This document shows positions 1 through 7,003 of a stretch of 21,159 bases of DNA, piece after piece (positions within the stretch are counted from its first letter, which is position 1; every line of letters starts with the position of its first letter). The stretch is taken from NCBI GenBank assembly GCA_022704585.1, contig JAKJGD010000001.1:1-21159 (forward strand), given 5' to 3'. The position numbers and the translations under genes are program-made. The notes below the pieces were generated by a model. That model had not been told where the DNA came from. It saw only the letters and a program-made list of their open reading frames with translations, and ran no database searches. Source of the stretch: Spirochaetota bacterium (GTDB lineage: Bacteria > Spirochaetota > UBA4802 > UBA5550).

Positions 1-624
1 AACCGCCTGCTGGGGCAGAAGGCCTTCATCAGGCTCCTGGTCGGCCGGTACCACCGGCCCGTTATGGAGCAGCGCATCTTCATGTTCATTGACCTGTCCT
101 CCTCGACCGCGCTCGCCGAAGAGATCGGCGACATCGCCTTCCACTCGTTCCTTAACGACTTCTTCTTCGATGCCACGCGCCCCATCGTGGAATGCAAGGG
201 CGAAATCTACAAGTATGTCGGGGACGAGATCATCGTCACCTGGAAGATGAAGGACGGGCTCAAAGACGGCAACTGCGCGGAGTGCTTCTTCATGATCGAG
301 GAGGCCGTCGCCGCGCTCGAGGGCCGCTACCGCGAGAAATACGGCGCCGTGCCGCGGTTTACCGCCGGCCTCCACTGCGGAACCGCGGTGATCGGCGAGA
401 TGGGGGACTACAAGCGGGAGATCGCCTTCCTTGGCGACGTGCTGAACACGACCTCGCGGATACAGAGCGAATGCAAGGCCAGGTCACGCCGGCTCATCAT
501 ATCCGACGATCTTCGGAACGAGCTCTCCCGCGCGGGCGAGGCGGACTACGCGCTTGAGAGCCTGGGCGTTATCGCCCTCAGGGGCAAGAAGCGGGAGATG
601 GAGCTGTTCAGCGTGTCGCGGTAG
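1..624 (+). CDS. Class III adenylate/guanylate cyclase, C-terminal part (5' end outside window)
   Basis: Makes a cyclic nucleotide, most likely cAMP, from the NTP. The frame is open from base 1, so the gene starts upstream; the internal ATG at 64 is probably not the start. Residues before it (GRYHRP) resemble the junction between an N-terminal membrane domain and the cyclase domain in this family. Counting from the ATG at 64, the catalytic domain shows the first metal-binding Asp in FIDLSSST (D10), the second in KYVGDE (D54, with a Lys four residues before it as in ATP-using enzymes), the glycine-rich HCGTAVIGEMG segment (104-114) and the Asn/Arg transition-state motif LGDVLNTTSR (123-132). 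The domain runs to a normal end with stop at 622-624. It converges on the cyclic-nucleotide-binding phosphatase 14 bases away. ATP over GTP is inferred from the Lys only. Confidence 0.88.
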   Translation, partial: NRLLGQKAFIRLLVGRYHRPVMEQRIFMFIDLSSSTALAEEIGDIAFHSFLNDFFFDATRPIVECKGEIYKYVGDEIIVTWKMKDGLKDGNCAECFFMIEEAVAALEGRYREKYGAVPRFTAGLHCGTAVIGEMGDYKREIAFLGDVLNTTSRIQSECKARSRRLIISDDLRNELSRAGEADYALESLGVIALRGKKREMELFSVSR

Positions 625-638
625 GCGGCGCCGCGGCT

Positions 639-1874
639 TCAGAACTCGAGAAGGAACAGGGTGATGTCGTCCTCGATCGGGGCGCTGCCGGCAAAGACCG
701 TCAGGTCTTCATGGATTTGCCGGACGATGTCGTCGCTTTTCCTGACTATGAGGTCCCTGAACATGTTCTGCAGGCGGGATTCCGAGTACATGGCGCCTTT
801 CGGGTTTTTTTGCTCGATGATGCCGTCGGTATAGAAGAGCAGCTTGTCACCCGGTCCGACCGGGTATTCCACCTGGCCGAACACCGGCTTTTTCACCAGG
901 CCGAGACCGGTCCCCTGGCATTCAACCTCGATGAAGTCCTTTTTCCCCTCCCTCCAGAAGAGGGGGTGCGGATGTCCCGCCTTCGCCAGCGTGATCTTTT
1001 TCCGCTTCATGTCCACCAGGGCGTAGTAACAGGTCGCGTAAAGCTGGGAGATTACTTCAGAAAAGTGCGCGTTGAGATATTTCATCAGCTGCACGGGCTT
1101 CCGGGCCATTTTTTGCACGGAAACGGAATAGGCGCCCTTCAGCACGCCGGTGCCCAAGGCCGAGGTTATGCCGTGGCCCATGATGTCGGCGATTATGATG
1201 CTCGCCTGCCCCGGCCCGACCTGCGTGACATTGAGGAAGTCGCCGCCTATCTCCATGCAGGGCTTGTAGATGTACGAGTGCCTGACGCCCGGGAGGAAGG
1301 AGTGCTCGTGGTCAAGGAGATCGCGGTTGATGAAGTAGTTCTGTATGGTCCGTGCCTGCGAAAGGTCCCTGTTGAGCTCCTCCAGGATGGTCGACTTTTT
1401 CCTGAGGTCGTGCTGCGAGAAGGCGAAGTTCGAAATAATGTTGCGGAACCGCGAGAAGGTAACCTCCAGGCAGTTCTTGTAGAACGCCGCGGAAATCCTC
1501 CTGTTTTTCAGGAGCAGCTCGTCGAAGTCCTTCTTCTCGAGGCGGTAGAGCTCCGTCTCCTCCAGGCTGGTTACGTTCGCGGAGCGGGGCATGTTGTCGA
1601 CGAGCGAGAATTCACCGAAGTAGGACTCGGCATAGAGCGTTTCCAGGGGTATGTCCTCGCCCGTTTCGTCCGTCTTGGACACCCTGACGGTGCCCTTGAC
1701 GATGGCGCACATGGAGTCGCCGTGCGCCCCCTCCTTGATGATACGGGCTCCGGGAGGATAGGTCTCGGATTTGAGGAGCGGGATGATTTCCGCGTAGTCG
1801 CTGTCGCTGAGCCCCTGGAAAACCGGGATGTTCTTGAGGATATAGGTGATGTCTTTATCCGTACCGGGTGTCAT
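639..1874 (-). CDS. Cyclic-nucleotide-binding domain plus SpoIIE-type PP2C serine/threonine phosphatase
   Basis: Cytoplasmic signalling phosphatase, 411 residues. Residues about 17-122 form a cyclic-nucleotide-binding domain with a recognisable phosphate-binding cassette (FGEFSLVDNMPRSA, about 86-99). A linker with helical character follows (about 150-190). The C-terminal half is a SpoIIE/RsbU-like PP2C domain with the metal-ligand motifs GGDF (about 210-213), ADIMGHG (about 229-235), YTDG (about 348-351) and the terminal EDDITL. Such enzymes usually dephosphorylate anti-sigma-factor antagonists. I chose the ATG at 1874 because AAGGG lies six bases before it. An in-frame GTG at 1898 overlaps the upstream stop codon as GTGA and would add eight residues. 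It is co-directional and probably co-transcribed with the 281-residue gene. The cyclase next door makes cAMP control plausible, but this is inference. Confidence 0.9.
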   Translation of the reverse strand: MTPGTDKDITYILKNIPVFQGLSDSDYAEIIPLLKSETYPPGARIIKEGAHGDSMCAIVKGTVRVSKTDETGEDIPLETLYAESYFGEFSLVDNMPRSANVTSLEETELYRLEKKDFDELLLKNRRISAAFYKNCLEVTFSRFRNIISNFAFSQHDLRKKSTILEELNRDLSQARTIQNYFINRDLLDHEHSFLPGVRHSYIYKPCMEIGGDFLNVTQVGPGQASIIIADIMGHGITSALGTGVLKGAYSVSVQKMARKPVQLMKYLNAHFSEVISQLYATCYYALVDMKRKKITLAKAGHPHPLFWREGKKDFIEVECQGTGLGLVKKPVFGQVEYPVGPGDKLLFYTDGIIEQKNPKGAMYSESRLQNMFRDLIVRKSDDIVRQIHEDLTVFAGSAPIEDDITLFLLEF

Positions 1875-1894
1875 GGGCTTCCCTTCGCTGCGCC

Positions 1895-2740
1895 TCACTT
1901 GTAGAGGCCCGACAGCTCCTTTTTCATGGCGTTGAATTTATCGAGATACATGGTGTAAATTTCCGGTGTGCTGAGGAACTTCTGCTTGCCGTCGACGCTG
2001 ATGAGGCGCCGCTGTGATTTCTTCTTTTTCAGAATCAGGTAGGCAGCTTCGAGGATCCCCAGCGCCTGGCAGGTCAGGGCGGTGACGTCGGCGTAGGTAT
2101 AACCGATCTGGCCGAATTTCGCGATGCCGCCCGCATCGAGGGCGACCGCCTCTTTAGAATCCGAGCCGGTGGCCATCTTCTTCTCGTAGTAGTAGTCCAG
2201 GAGGAAAAAATAGCTCGGCTTCATCGCGTTCTGGACTTCCGCCGCCCCCTGGTGGAATTTCTCGAGCTTCATGATCGGGCTGTCTTCGGCGTCCGGGTCG
2301 CTGATGAAATCGTCCTTGATGAGGTTGACGTTCTCTATCTGGTTGATGAAGGTGCCGCTACCCGGGTAATATTTCCTGAAAATGATGCGGTAATCGTCGA
2401 AGAGGGGAAACATCTCCTGGTAGGAGCGGTTTCGCTTTAAAAAATTTTTCCACACGCTGGTAAGCCACTTCATTACATCGTCCGTCAGGATGAGCTGGCC
2501 CCGCTGCTTCAGGTTGTACAGGATGTTGGATATGAAGAAGAGCACGTAATTGCTGCCTGACGAGCGAAGGTGCTGCTCGCACTCCCGCCGGTTCGCCGGG
2601 TGCGCCATCATCTCGTCGATGGACCGCACGAGCGCGTCCAGCTTTTCAAGCGGAAAACGCCGGTATGCCAGCGACACGAGGACGGCTTCACCGATGTCCT
2701 CGAGAATCCTGTGGATGTTCAGGTTTGATGCGTCCGTCAT
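1895..2740 (-). CDS. Hypothetical protein, 281 residues, upstream partner of the cNMP/PP2C gene
   Basis: I do not recognise a family. The protein looks soluble and mostly helical, with no signal peptide or membrane segment. It begins with a helical stretch (MTDASNLNIHRILEDIGEAV), has aromatic-rich segments around 125-135 (FRKYYPG) and 176-186 (YFFLLDYYYEKK), and ends in basic helices (LKKKKSQRR near 238-246). Its stop overlaps the possible GTG start of the phosphatase gene, so the two are probably translationally coupled and may work together, for example as regulator or substrate. The start is the ATG at 2740; upstream GGAA is a weak ribosome-binding site. A TTGACA element lies about 70 bases upstream on the same strand. 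Coding is supported by length, codon pattern and context, not by homology. Confidence 0.75.
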   Translation of the reverse strand: MTDASNLNIHRILEDIGEAVLVSLAYRRFPLEKLDALVRSIDEMMAHPANRRECEQHLRSSGSNYVLFFISNILYNLKQRGQLILTDDVMKWLTSVWKNFLKRNRSYQEMFPLFDDYRIIFRKYYPGSGTFINQIENVNLIKDDFISDPDAEDSPIMKLEKFHQGAAEVQNAMKPSYFFLLDYYYEKKMATGSDSKEAVALDAGGIAKFGQIGYTYADVTALTCQALGILEAAYLILKKKKSQRRLISVDGKQKFLSTPEIYTMYLDKFNAMKKELSGLYK

Positions 2741-2809
2741 CTGTTCCGTTTATCCTTCCATGGATTTACGAAGAGCACGAGGAATATTCGTCTACAATAA
2801 AACCAATAA

Positions 2810-2815
2810 TGTCAA
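2810..2815 (-). promoter_or_regulatory. Perfect TTGACA -35-like element upstream of the 281-residue gene
   Basis: On the minus strand this reads TTGACA. The best -10 candidate, TAGACG, is only 15 bases downstream, so the promoter is incomplete by consensus. Its position in the divergent spacer between the minus-strand pair and the HD-GYP gene supports it. Confidence 0.3.
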
Positions 2816-2853
2816 GTAATATTCGGGGGGGAGGCGCCGCTTCAAAATTTTCA

Positions 2854-2881
2854 TTGACGCCCCGTGCAACCGGTATATCCT
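2854..2881 (+). promoter_or_regulatory. Candidate sigma-70-type promoter for the HD-GYP operon
   Basis: TTGACG (2854-2859) and TATCCT (2876-2881) are separated by 16 bases, placing the expected transcript start about 20 bases before the ATG at 2908. It could drive the HD-GYP, rhodanese, MauE-like and barrel genes. The same TATCCT -10 word occurs in the candidate promoter of the envelope gene at 15204. Confidence 0.5.
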
Positions 2882-2907
2882 TGATGACAATGAAGCGGGT
2901 AGTGTAA

Positions 2908-4983
2908 ATGGATTTTATTCTTGAAGGCAGCAGGAGCATCGTACTGGTTTCCAGGAAGGCCCGGGCAAGCGTTGCGGTCCCGCCCGCGCATGATTATGTC
3001 ATCATTGAATCGGCAGATATCCAGGCCGATGTTCAGCGGCTCATCGACGATGAAGGGTCCGGCCATATATCAGCGGTCATCTTCATTACCATAGAGGAGT
3101 ACCGGTCGCTGAACAAGCTGCTGAATGTCCTTTCGTTCCGGGATATTTCCTATCAGTTTGTCATATTCGGTCCGGAGGGAGATGTCAGCGGCCTGGGATT
3201 CGAAAATCTGAGGGAAATCTCCGAATACCGGCATGCGCCGCTGTCGGAATCGGAATTCCTGTTCGTGGTCCGTAAAACTTTTGCGGTCATCAACGACCTC
3301 TACCTGAACCGCTCGCTCCAGGAGGAATACTTCACCAAGCTCATTGATACGAAAAAAGACCAGGACGACCTGATCGACATGGGACGGGCCCTCTCGATAG
3401 AAAAAGACCCCGACAAGCTGCTGCGCCTTATCCTGTTCCTCTCCAAGCGCATCACCGGCGCCGACGCCGGGAGCATCTTCCTCGTCGAGCAGGACGGGGA
3501 GGGGAAAAAGCGGCTGCGGTTCAAGTATTCCCACACCTTCTCCCGCGACATCGCGCTGGAGGAGTTCGTCAACCCGATGGACAAGAAATCGATTTCCGGC
3601 TATGTGGCCGTCACCGGTGAAGTGCTCAATATCCCGGACGCCTACAACCTCCCGCCGGGTTCTCCCTATTCGTTCAACTCCTCCTTTGACCGCAAGAACA
3701 ATTACATATCCCGGTCCATGCTCGTGGTGCCGATGAAGAACCATGCGGACGAGATCATCGGCGTGATACAGCTGATCAACAGCAAGGAGGACCCGGCCGG
3801 GCTCAAGGAGGGCGAGTACGAGGCCTTCACGATCAGGCTCCTGACGCCGGAGGATTTTGACCGTCACGTGGTCGTGTTCAACAAGAAATACGACAGCCTG
3901 CTGGAGGCCGTCGCCGGGCAGGCGGCCATCGCGATCGAGAACAACCGCATGATTATCCAGATACAGCGCCAGTTCGAGGAGTTCGTCAAGGCGTCGGTAT
4001 CCGCCATTGAATCGCGGGACCCGGCCACCTCCGGTCACTCCTTCAGGGTCGCGGAGATATGCACGGCCCTGGCGACGGCCGTCAACGAGGTGGACACCGG
4101 TTACCTGAAGGACTTTCACTTCAGCGATATCCAGATCAAGGAGCTGGAGCTGGCCGCCCTGCTCCATGACTTCGGCAAGGTGTACATCGACCTGTCCGTG
4201 TTCATGAAGGCGAAGAAGCTGTACCCCAAGGACTTCGACAACCTTTGTCTGCGGCTCAACTACCTGTACCGGTTCCTGGAGCTCCAGTATTCCTCGGAGG
4301 AGGCCGAGCTCCTGAAAAATATGGACAAGGGCGAGAACGCGTCCGCGTTATTCACGCAGCTGGTCAGGGAGCGTAACGAAAAGCTGCGGCGGATCATCGA
4401 GATACGCGACAAGCTGAGCCAGATGAACGAGCCGGCGGTGACGGATGAAAACCCGGAGGAGATCCTGAGCCGCATTGCGGCGGAGGTCGACGAGATAGAG
4501 TGCGTCAACGTGGACGGCGACCGTCTCTGCATTATTTCTCCGATAGACGTGCTCAACCTCTCCATCAGGCGGGGAAGCCTGAACCCGATGGAACGGAAAG
4601 AGATCGAGAGCCACGTGACCCACACCCACCACTTTGTGAGCAAGATACCCTGGCCGCCGGAATACCGCAACATACCGGAAATCGCGCTGCGGCACCATGA
4701 GAAGCTGGACGGGAGCGGTTATCCCGACGGCCTGAAGGGGCGGGAGAGCACCCTGATACAGTCGCGGATCATGGCGATCGCGGACATCTACGACGCCCTG
4801 GCCGCGAGCGACCGGCCTTACAAGAAGGCGGTTCCCCTGGACCGCGTCCTGGTCATCATGAAGGACGAGGCCGAGCGGGGAGTCCTCGACCTGGACCTGG
4901 TAGAGCTGTTCATCGAGAAGAAAATATATGCAAAGATCGATAAAAACTCGTTCAAGAACGTTCGCGAGGAAAGCGCCAGCTAG
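2908..4983 (+). CDS. GAF domain plus HD-GYP domain protein, probable c-di-GMP phosphodiesterase
   Basis: Cytoplasmic 691-residue sensor/phosphodiesterase. Residues 1-130 look like a compact alpha/beta domain reminiscent of a diverged receiver, without an obvious phospho-acceptor motif. Residues about 150-350 form a GAF domain, ending in a helix that leads into the HD-GYP domain (about 360-670). The latter has H377 in SGHSFRVA, the H420-D421 pair in LLHDFGKV, HHEKLDGSGYPDGL (596-609) with the GYP triplet, and DIYDAL (626-631). Between the HD motif and the next conserved helix (about 440-555) there is a long helical insertion beginning KAKKLYP, a variant I associate with some GAF/HD-GYP proteins. 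Metal and GYP residues are present, so c-di-GMP hydrolysis is likely. The rhodanese gene begins 15 bases downstream. Confidence 0.9.
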   Translation: MDFILEGSRSIVLVSRKARASVAVPPAHDYVIIESADIQADVQRLIDDEGSGHISAVIFITIEEYRSLNKLLNVLSFRDISYQFVIFGPEGDVSGLGFENLREISEYRHAPLSESEFLFVVRKTFAVINDLYLNRSLQEEYFTKLIDTKKDQDDLIDMGRALSIEKDPDKLLRLILFLSKRITGADAGSIFLVEQDGEGKKRLRFKYSHTFSRDIALEEFVNPMDKKSISGYVAVTGEVLNIPDAYNLPPGSPYSFNSSFDRKNNYISRSMLVVPMKNHADEIIGVIQLINSKEDPAGLKEGEYEAFTIRLLTPEDFDRHVVVFNKKYDSLLEAVAGQAAIAIENNRMIIQIQRQFEEFVKASVSAIESRDPATSGHSFRVAEICTALATAVNEVDTGYLKDFHFSDIQIKELELAALLHDFGKVYIDLSVFMKAKKLYPKDFDNLCLRLNYLYRFLELQYSSEEAELLKNMDKGENASALFTQLVRERNEKLRRIIEIRDKLSQMNEPAVTDENPEEILSRIAAEVDEIECVNVDGDRLCIISPIDVLNLSIRRGSLNPMERKEIESHVTHTHHFVSKIPWPPEYRNIPEIALRHHEKLDGSGYPDGLKGRESTLIQSRIMAIADIYDALAASDRPYKKAVPLDRVLVIMKDEAERGVLDLDLVELFIEKKIYAKIDKNSFKNVREESAS

Positions 4984-4998
4984 GGGGTGAGGCCCGCC

Positions 4999-5454
4999 AT
5001 GCGGCTTCTGAAAGACATCATAGCCATCGTCGTTGCCGCTGCGGCCGCCGGCCTGGCGATCAACCTGTTCCATCCCCGCGGTTTCGTCCCCGTGAGCCGG
5101 CAGGACCTCGCCCTGAAGCGGGTCGTGTCCATATCGGAGGCAGAGGCGAAGATCAAGTATGATGCCGGCATGGCGCTATTTATCGACGCGCGCGAGAAGG
5201 TCGCGTTCGAGGCCGGCCATATCGCCGGCGCCGTTAATATCCCGGCCGACGACCCGCCGGCCGGCGCGCTCGACGCGCTCATGGACCGGCCGCGCGAGAT
5301 CGTTTTCTACTGCGACGGCGCCGAATGCGGCGCCGCGGCAAAGCTGGCTCGCGCGATGATCGGCCGCGGATATGGCCGGAACCTCTATGTCATCGTTGAC
5401 GGGTTTCCGGGCTGGGAAGAGAGGGGATATCCCGTGGAGCGTTCCGGCAAATGA
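4999..5454 (+). CDS. Membrane-anchored single-domain rhodanese-like sulfurtransferase
   Basis: 151 residues. An N-terminal hydrophobic helix (about 6-24) should anchor the protein with its rhodanese domain in the periplasm. The domain shows FIDAR (61-65), GHIAGAVNIP (73-82) and the active-site loop starting at Cys105 (YCDGAECG) with a second Cys at 110, then VDGFPGWEERGYPV (133-146). Cys105 would carry the persulfide. The YCxGxxC loop is the form I know from rhodaneses encoded beside DoxX/MauE proteins, and such a gene follows here with an ATGA overlap. I chose the ATG at 4999 because GGTGAGG precedes it at good spacing; an in-frame GTG at 4987 lies inside that sequence. The substrate is unknown. 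Confidence 0.85.
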   Translation: MRLLKDIIAIVVAAAAAGLAINLFHPRGFVPVSRQDLALKRVVSISEAEAKIKYDAGMALFIDAREKVAFEAGHIAGAVNIPADDPPAGALDALMDRPREIVFYCDGAECGAAAKLARAMIGRGYGRNLYVIVDGFPGWEERGYPVERSGK

Positions 5455-5984
5455 GCGGCGAAAGCATGGTCAGGAAAGGGCTCAACAGCACACTGTACGG
5501 CAACCGGCTGACCGCGGCCGTGCGGCTCCTGCTGGGCGCCATGCTCCTGCTGTCCGGGGCGCTCAAACTGCCCGACCCCGGGCAATTCGCGCAGGTCATC
5601 GCGCGGTACGACATCATCCCGCCCGACCTGGTCCCGTATGCCGCCGTCCTGGTGCCCGCGCTTGAAGCGCTCCTGGGCCTCCTGCTTGCGGTCGGTTACC
5701 GGATCAGGGCCGCAGCCTGTCTCTCCCTGCTCATGATGCTCGCGTTTGCGGCATTCATAACGGTCAACCTGGTCCGCGGCCGCTCGTTCGACTGCGGCTG
5801 CTTCGAGGTAAGCCGACTCGGGATCGAGCTTGTCGATACCGTGAGCGTGTGGGTCGTCGTCCGTGACCTGGTCTTTGCCGCGGGCTTCGCGCTGGTCGTG
5901 CGCGCCCAGCGGCACCTGTTCTCCCTGGAATATCTCGTCGAGCGCTCGCGACTTAAAAACCTGGAGAAGCCAAAGTATGAATAA
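5451..5984 (+). CDS. MauE/DoxX-like integral membrane protein
   Basis: 177 residues with four predicted transmembrane helices (about 20-38, 62-82, 87-107, 132-152). Conserved features include SGALKLPDP (35-43), as in DoxX/MauE proteins, and FDCGCF (114-119), the closely spaced Cys pair typical of MauE. MauE is known in methylamine utilisation, where it supports disulfide formation in a periplasmic enzyme. No methylamine dehydrogenase gene is visible, so the role here is better described as probable thiol/disulfide or sulfur-linked redox work with the adjacent rhodanese. The start overlaps the rhodanese stop as ATGA; an ATG at 5466 is an alternative. The stop overlaps the next gene's start by eight bases, supporting an operon. 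Confidence 0.82.
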   Translation: MSGESMVRKGLNSTLYGNRLTAAVRLLLGAMLLLSGALKLPDPGQFAQVIARYDIIPPDLVPYAAVLVPALEALLGLLLAVGYRIRAAACLSLLMMLAFAAFITVNLVRGRSFDCGCFEVSRLGIELVDTVSVWVVVRDLVFAAGFALVVRAQRHLFSLEYLVERSRLKNLEKPKYE

Positions 5985-6810
5985 CGGAAGGAAATCCATT
6001 GTCACCATCCTTTCAGCGCTGGCCATTGTCACGGTGCCTGCCGCATCCCGCGCGGCGTCCGTCGGCCTGGGCGCTTCGGTCTGGTGCGCCTGGTGGGAAT
6101 CGATGGCCCCCTCGCAGGCGTCCCTGTCCGGGGGTTCGTCCGGGATCGAGCCGGTACCGGCGGCGGCAGGGGGGCCCATCCTGTCGGTGCAGTTCAATGA
6201 CACCTGGGGTTTGAACCTCTCCTATCTTTACGGCAAGTTCAAACTGGACAAGTCGTCGCCGCTTATCGGCTATAAAATGGAAGCCGCGCGCCATGACCTG
6301 GACTTCATCGTGTCGGCCGCGGTCCACAGGTATGTGCGGATTTATTTCGGCGCCAAGTACTGGGGCTACATGGTCGACATGAGGACAAACCTGCTCTTTT
6401 TCTCGTACGGCAGCCGCATCACGAGGCACCAGGGCGGACCCGGGCTGGGGCTGGGCCTGACGCTTCCGCTGGGCGCCGGCTTCCATCTCCTGCCGAACGT
6501 TTCCGGCGTGTTCATGTTCGGCACCATCGATCCGCAAAACAACGGCCTGATCGGACAGGCCATCAACAGGATATTCAAATCGACCGATACGAATTCCGTC
6601 GTCATGTATTACGGGATCAATGCGACGCTCTCGCTTGCTTATCATATTGAAAAGGCCAACCTGACCCTGGCGATCGGCGGCCGGTTCCAGTATCTCTGGC
6701 TTTATTTAATTGAATCCGAGAGCACAATCGACTCCAACGACATGTTTGCCGGCATCAATTTCTCCGCGATGTACATGTTCGATATCCCGGGGCAGGGGAA
6801 AAAAGGCTGA
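5977..6810 (+). CDS. Exported outer-membrane beta-barrel-like protein
   Basis: 277 residues. A signal peptide (about 1-24) with a basic start and an alanine-rich cleavage region (PAASRAAS) precedes the mature part, which has alternating polar/aromatic strands typical of small barrels, for example LNLSYLYGKFKL, VRIYFGAKYWGYM and GLGLGLTLPLGAGF. The segment SLSGGSSGIEPVP resembles an extracellular loop or linker. The ATG at 5977 is supported by GGAG about nine bases upstream and by the signal peptide; the longer frame reaching back to 5863 lies inside the MauE-like gene and is not needed. The family is not recognised. As last gene of the apparent HD-GYP/rhodanese/MauE operon it may be an outer-membrane partner or simply co-regulated. 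Confidence 0.75.
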   Translation: MNNGRKSIVTILSALAIVTVPAASRAASVGLGASVWCAWWESMAPSQASLSGGSSGIEPVPAAAGGPILSVQFNDTWGLNLSYLYGKFKLDKSSPLIGYKMEAARHDLDFIVSAAVHRYVRIYFGAKYWGYMVDMRTNLLFFSYGSRITRHQGGPGLGLGLTLPLGAGFHLLPNVSGVFMFGTIDPQNNGLIGQAINRIFKSTDTNSVVMYYGINATLSLAYHIEKANLTLAIGGRFQYLWLYLIESESTIDSNDMFAGINFSAMYMFDIPGQGKKG

Positions 6811-7003
6811 GAATGTCCCGCACCCGGAAATGACCGTTTAACCGCTGCCGGGCTATCCGGATCGCATGTGCCGGTTATGTCATTGTGGGCCCGGTCCGTT
6901 ACTAAATATTTTTTCCCTCCATGGTGAAAAAATTAAAACGAAAAGAACCCGCATGCGGTCACATAGCGAACGGAAAAAAATGAAAAAAAGTGGAAGGTCT
7001 GTC

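Noticed and set aside
711..1904. Long plus-strand frame opposite the PP2C gene
   Set aside because: The minus frame has complete cyclic-nucleotide-binding and SpoIIE motifs; the plus product has none. High GC makes such shadows common. The same applies to 3070-4167, 10063-11061 and 15324-16211 on the minus strand.
6949..6958. Palindrome CCGCATGCGG before the coiled-coil gene as an operator
   Set aside because: Only ten bases, contains a common GCATGC core, and no promoter boxes could be placed around it.
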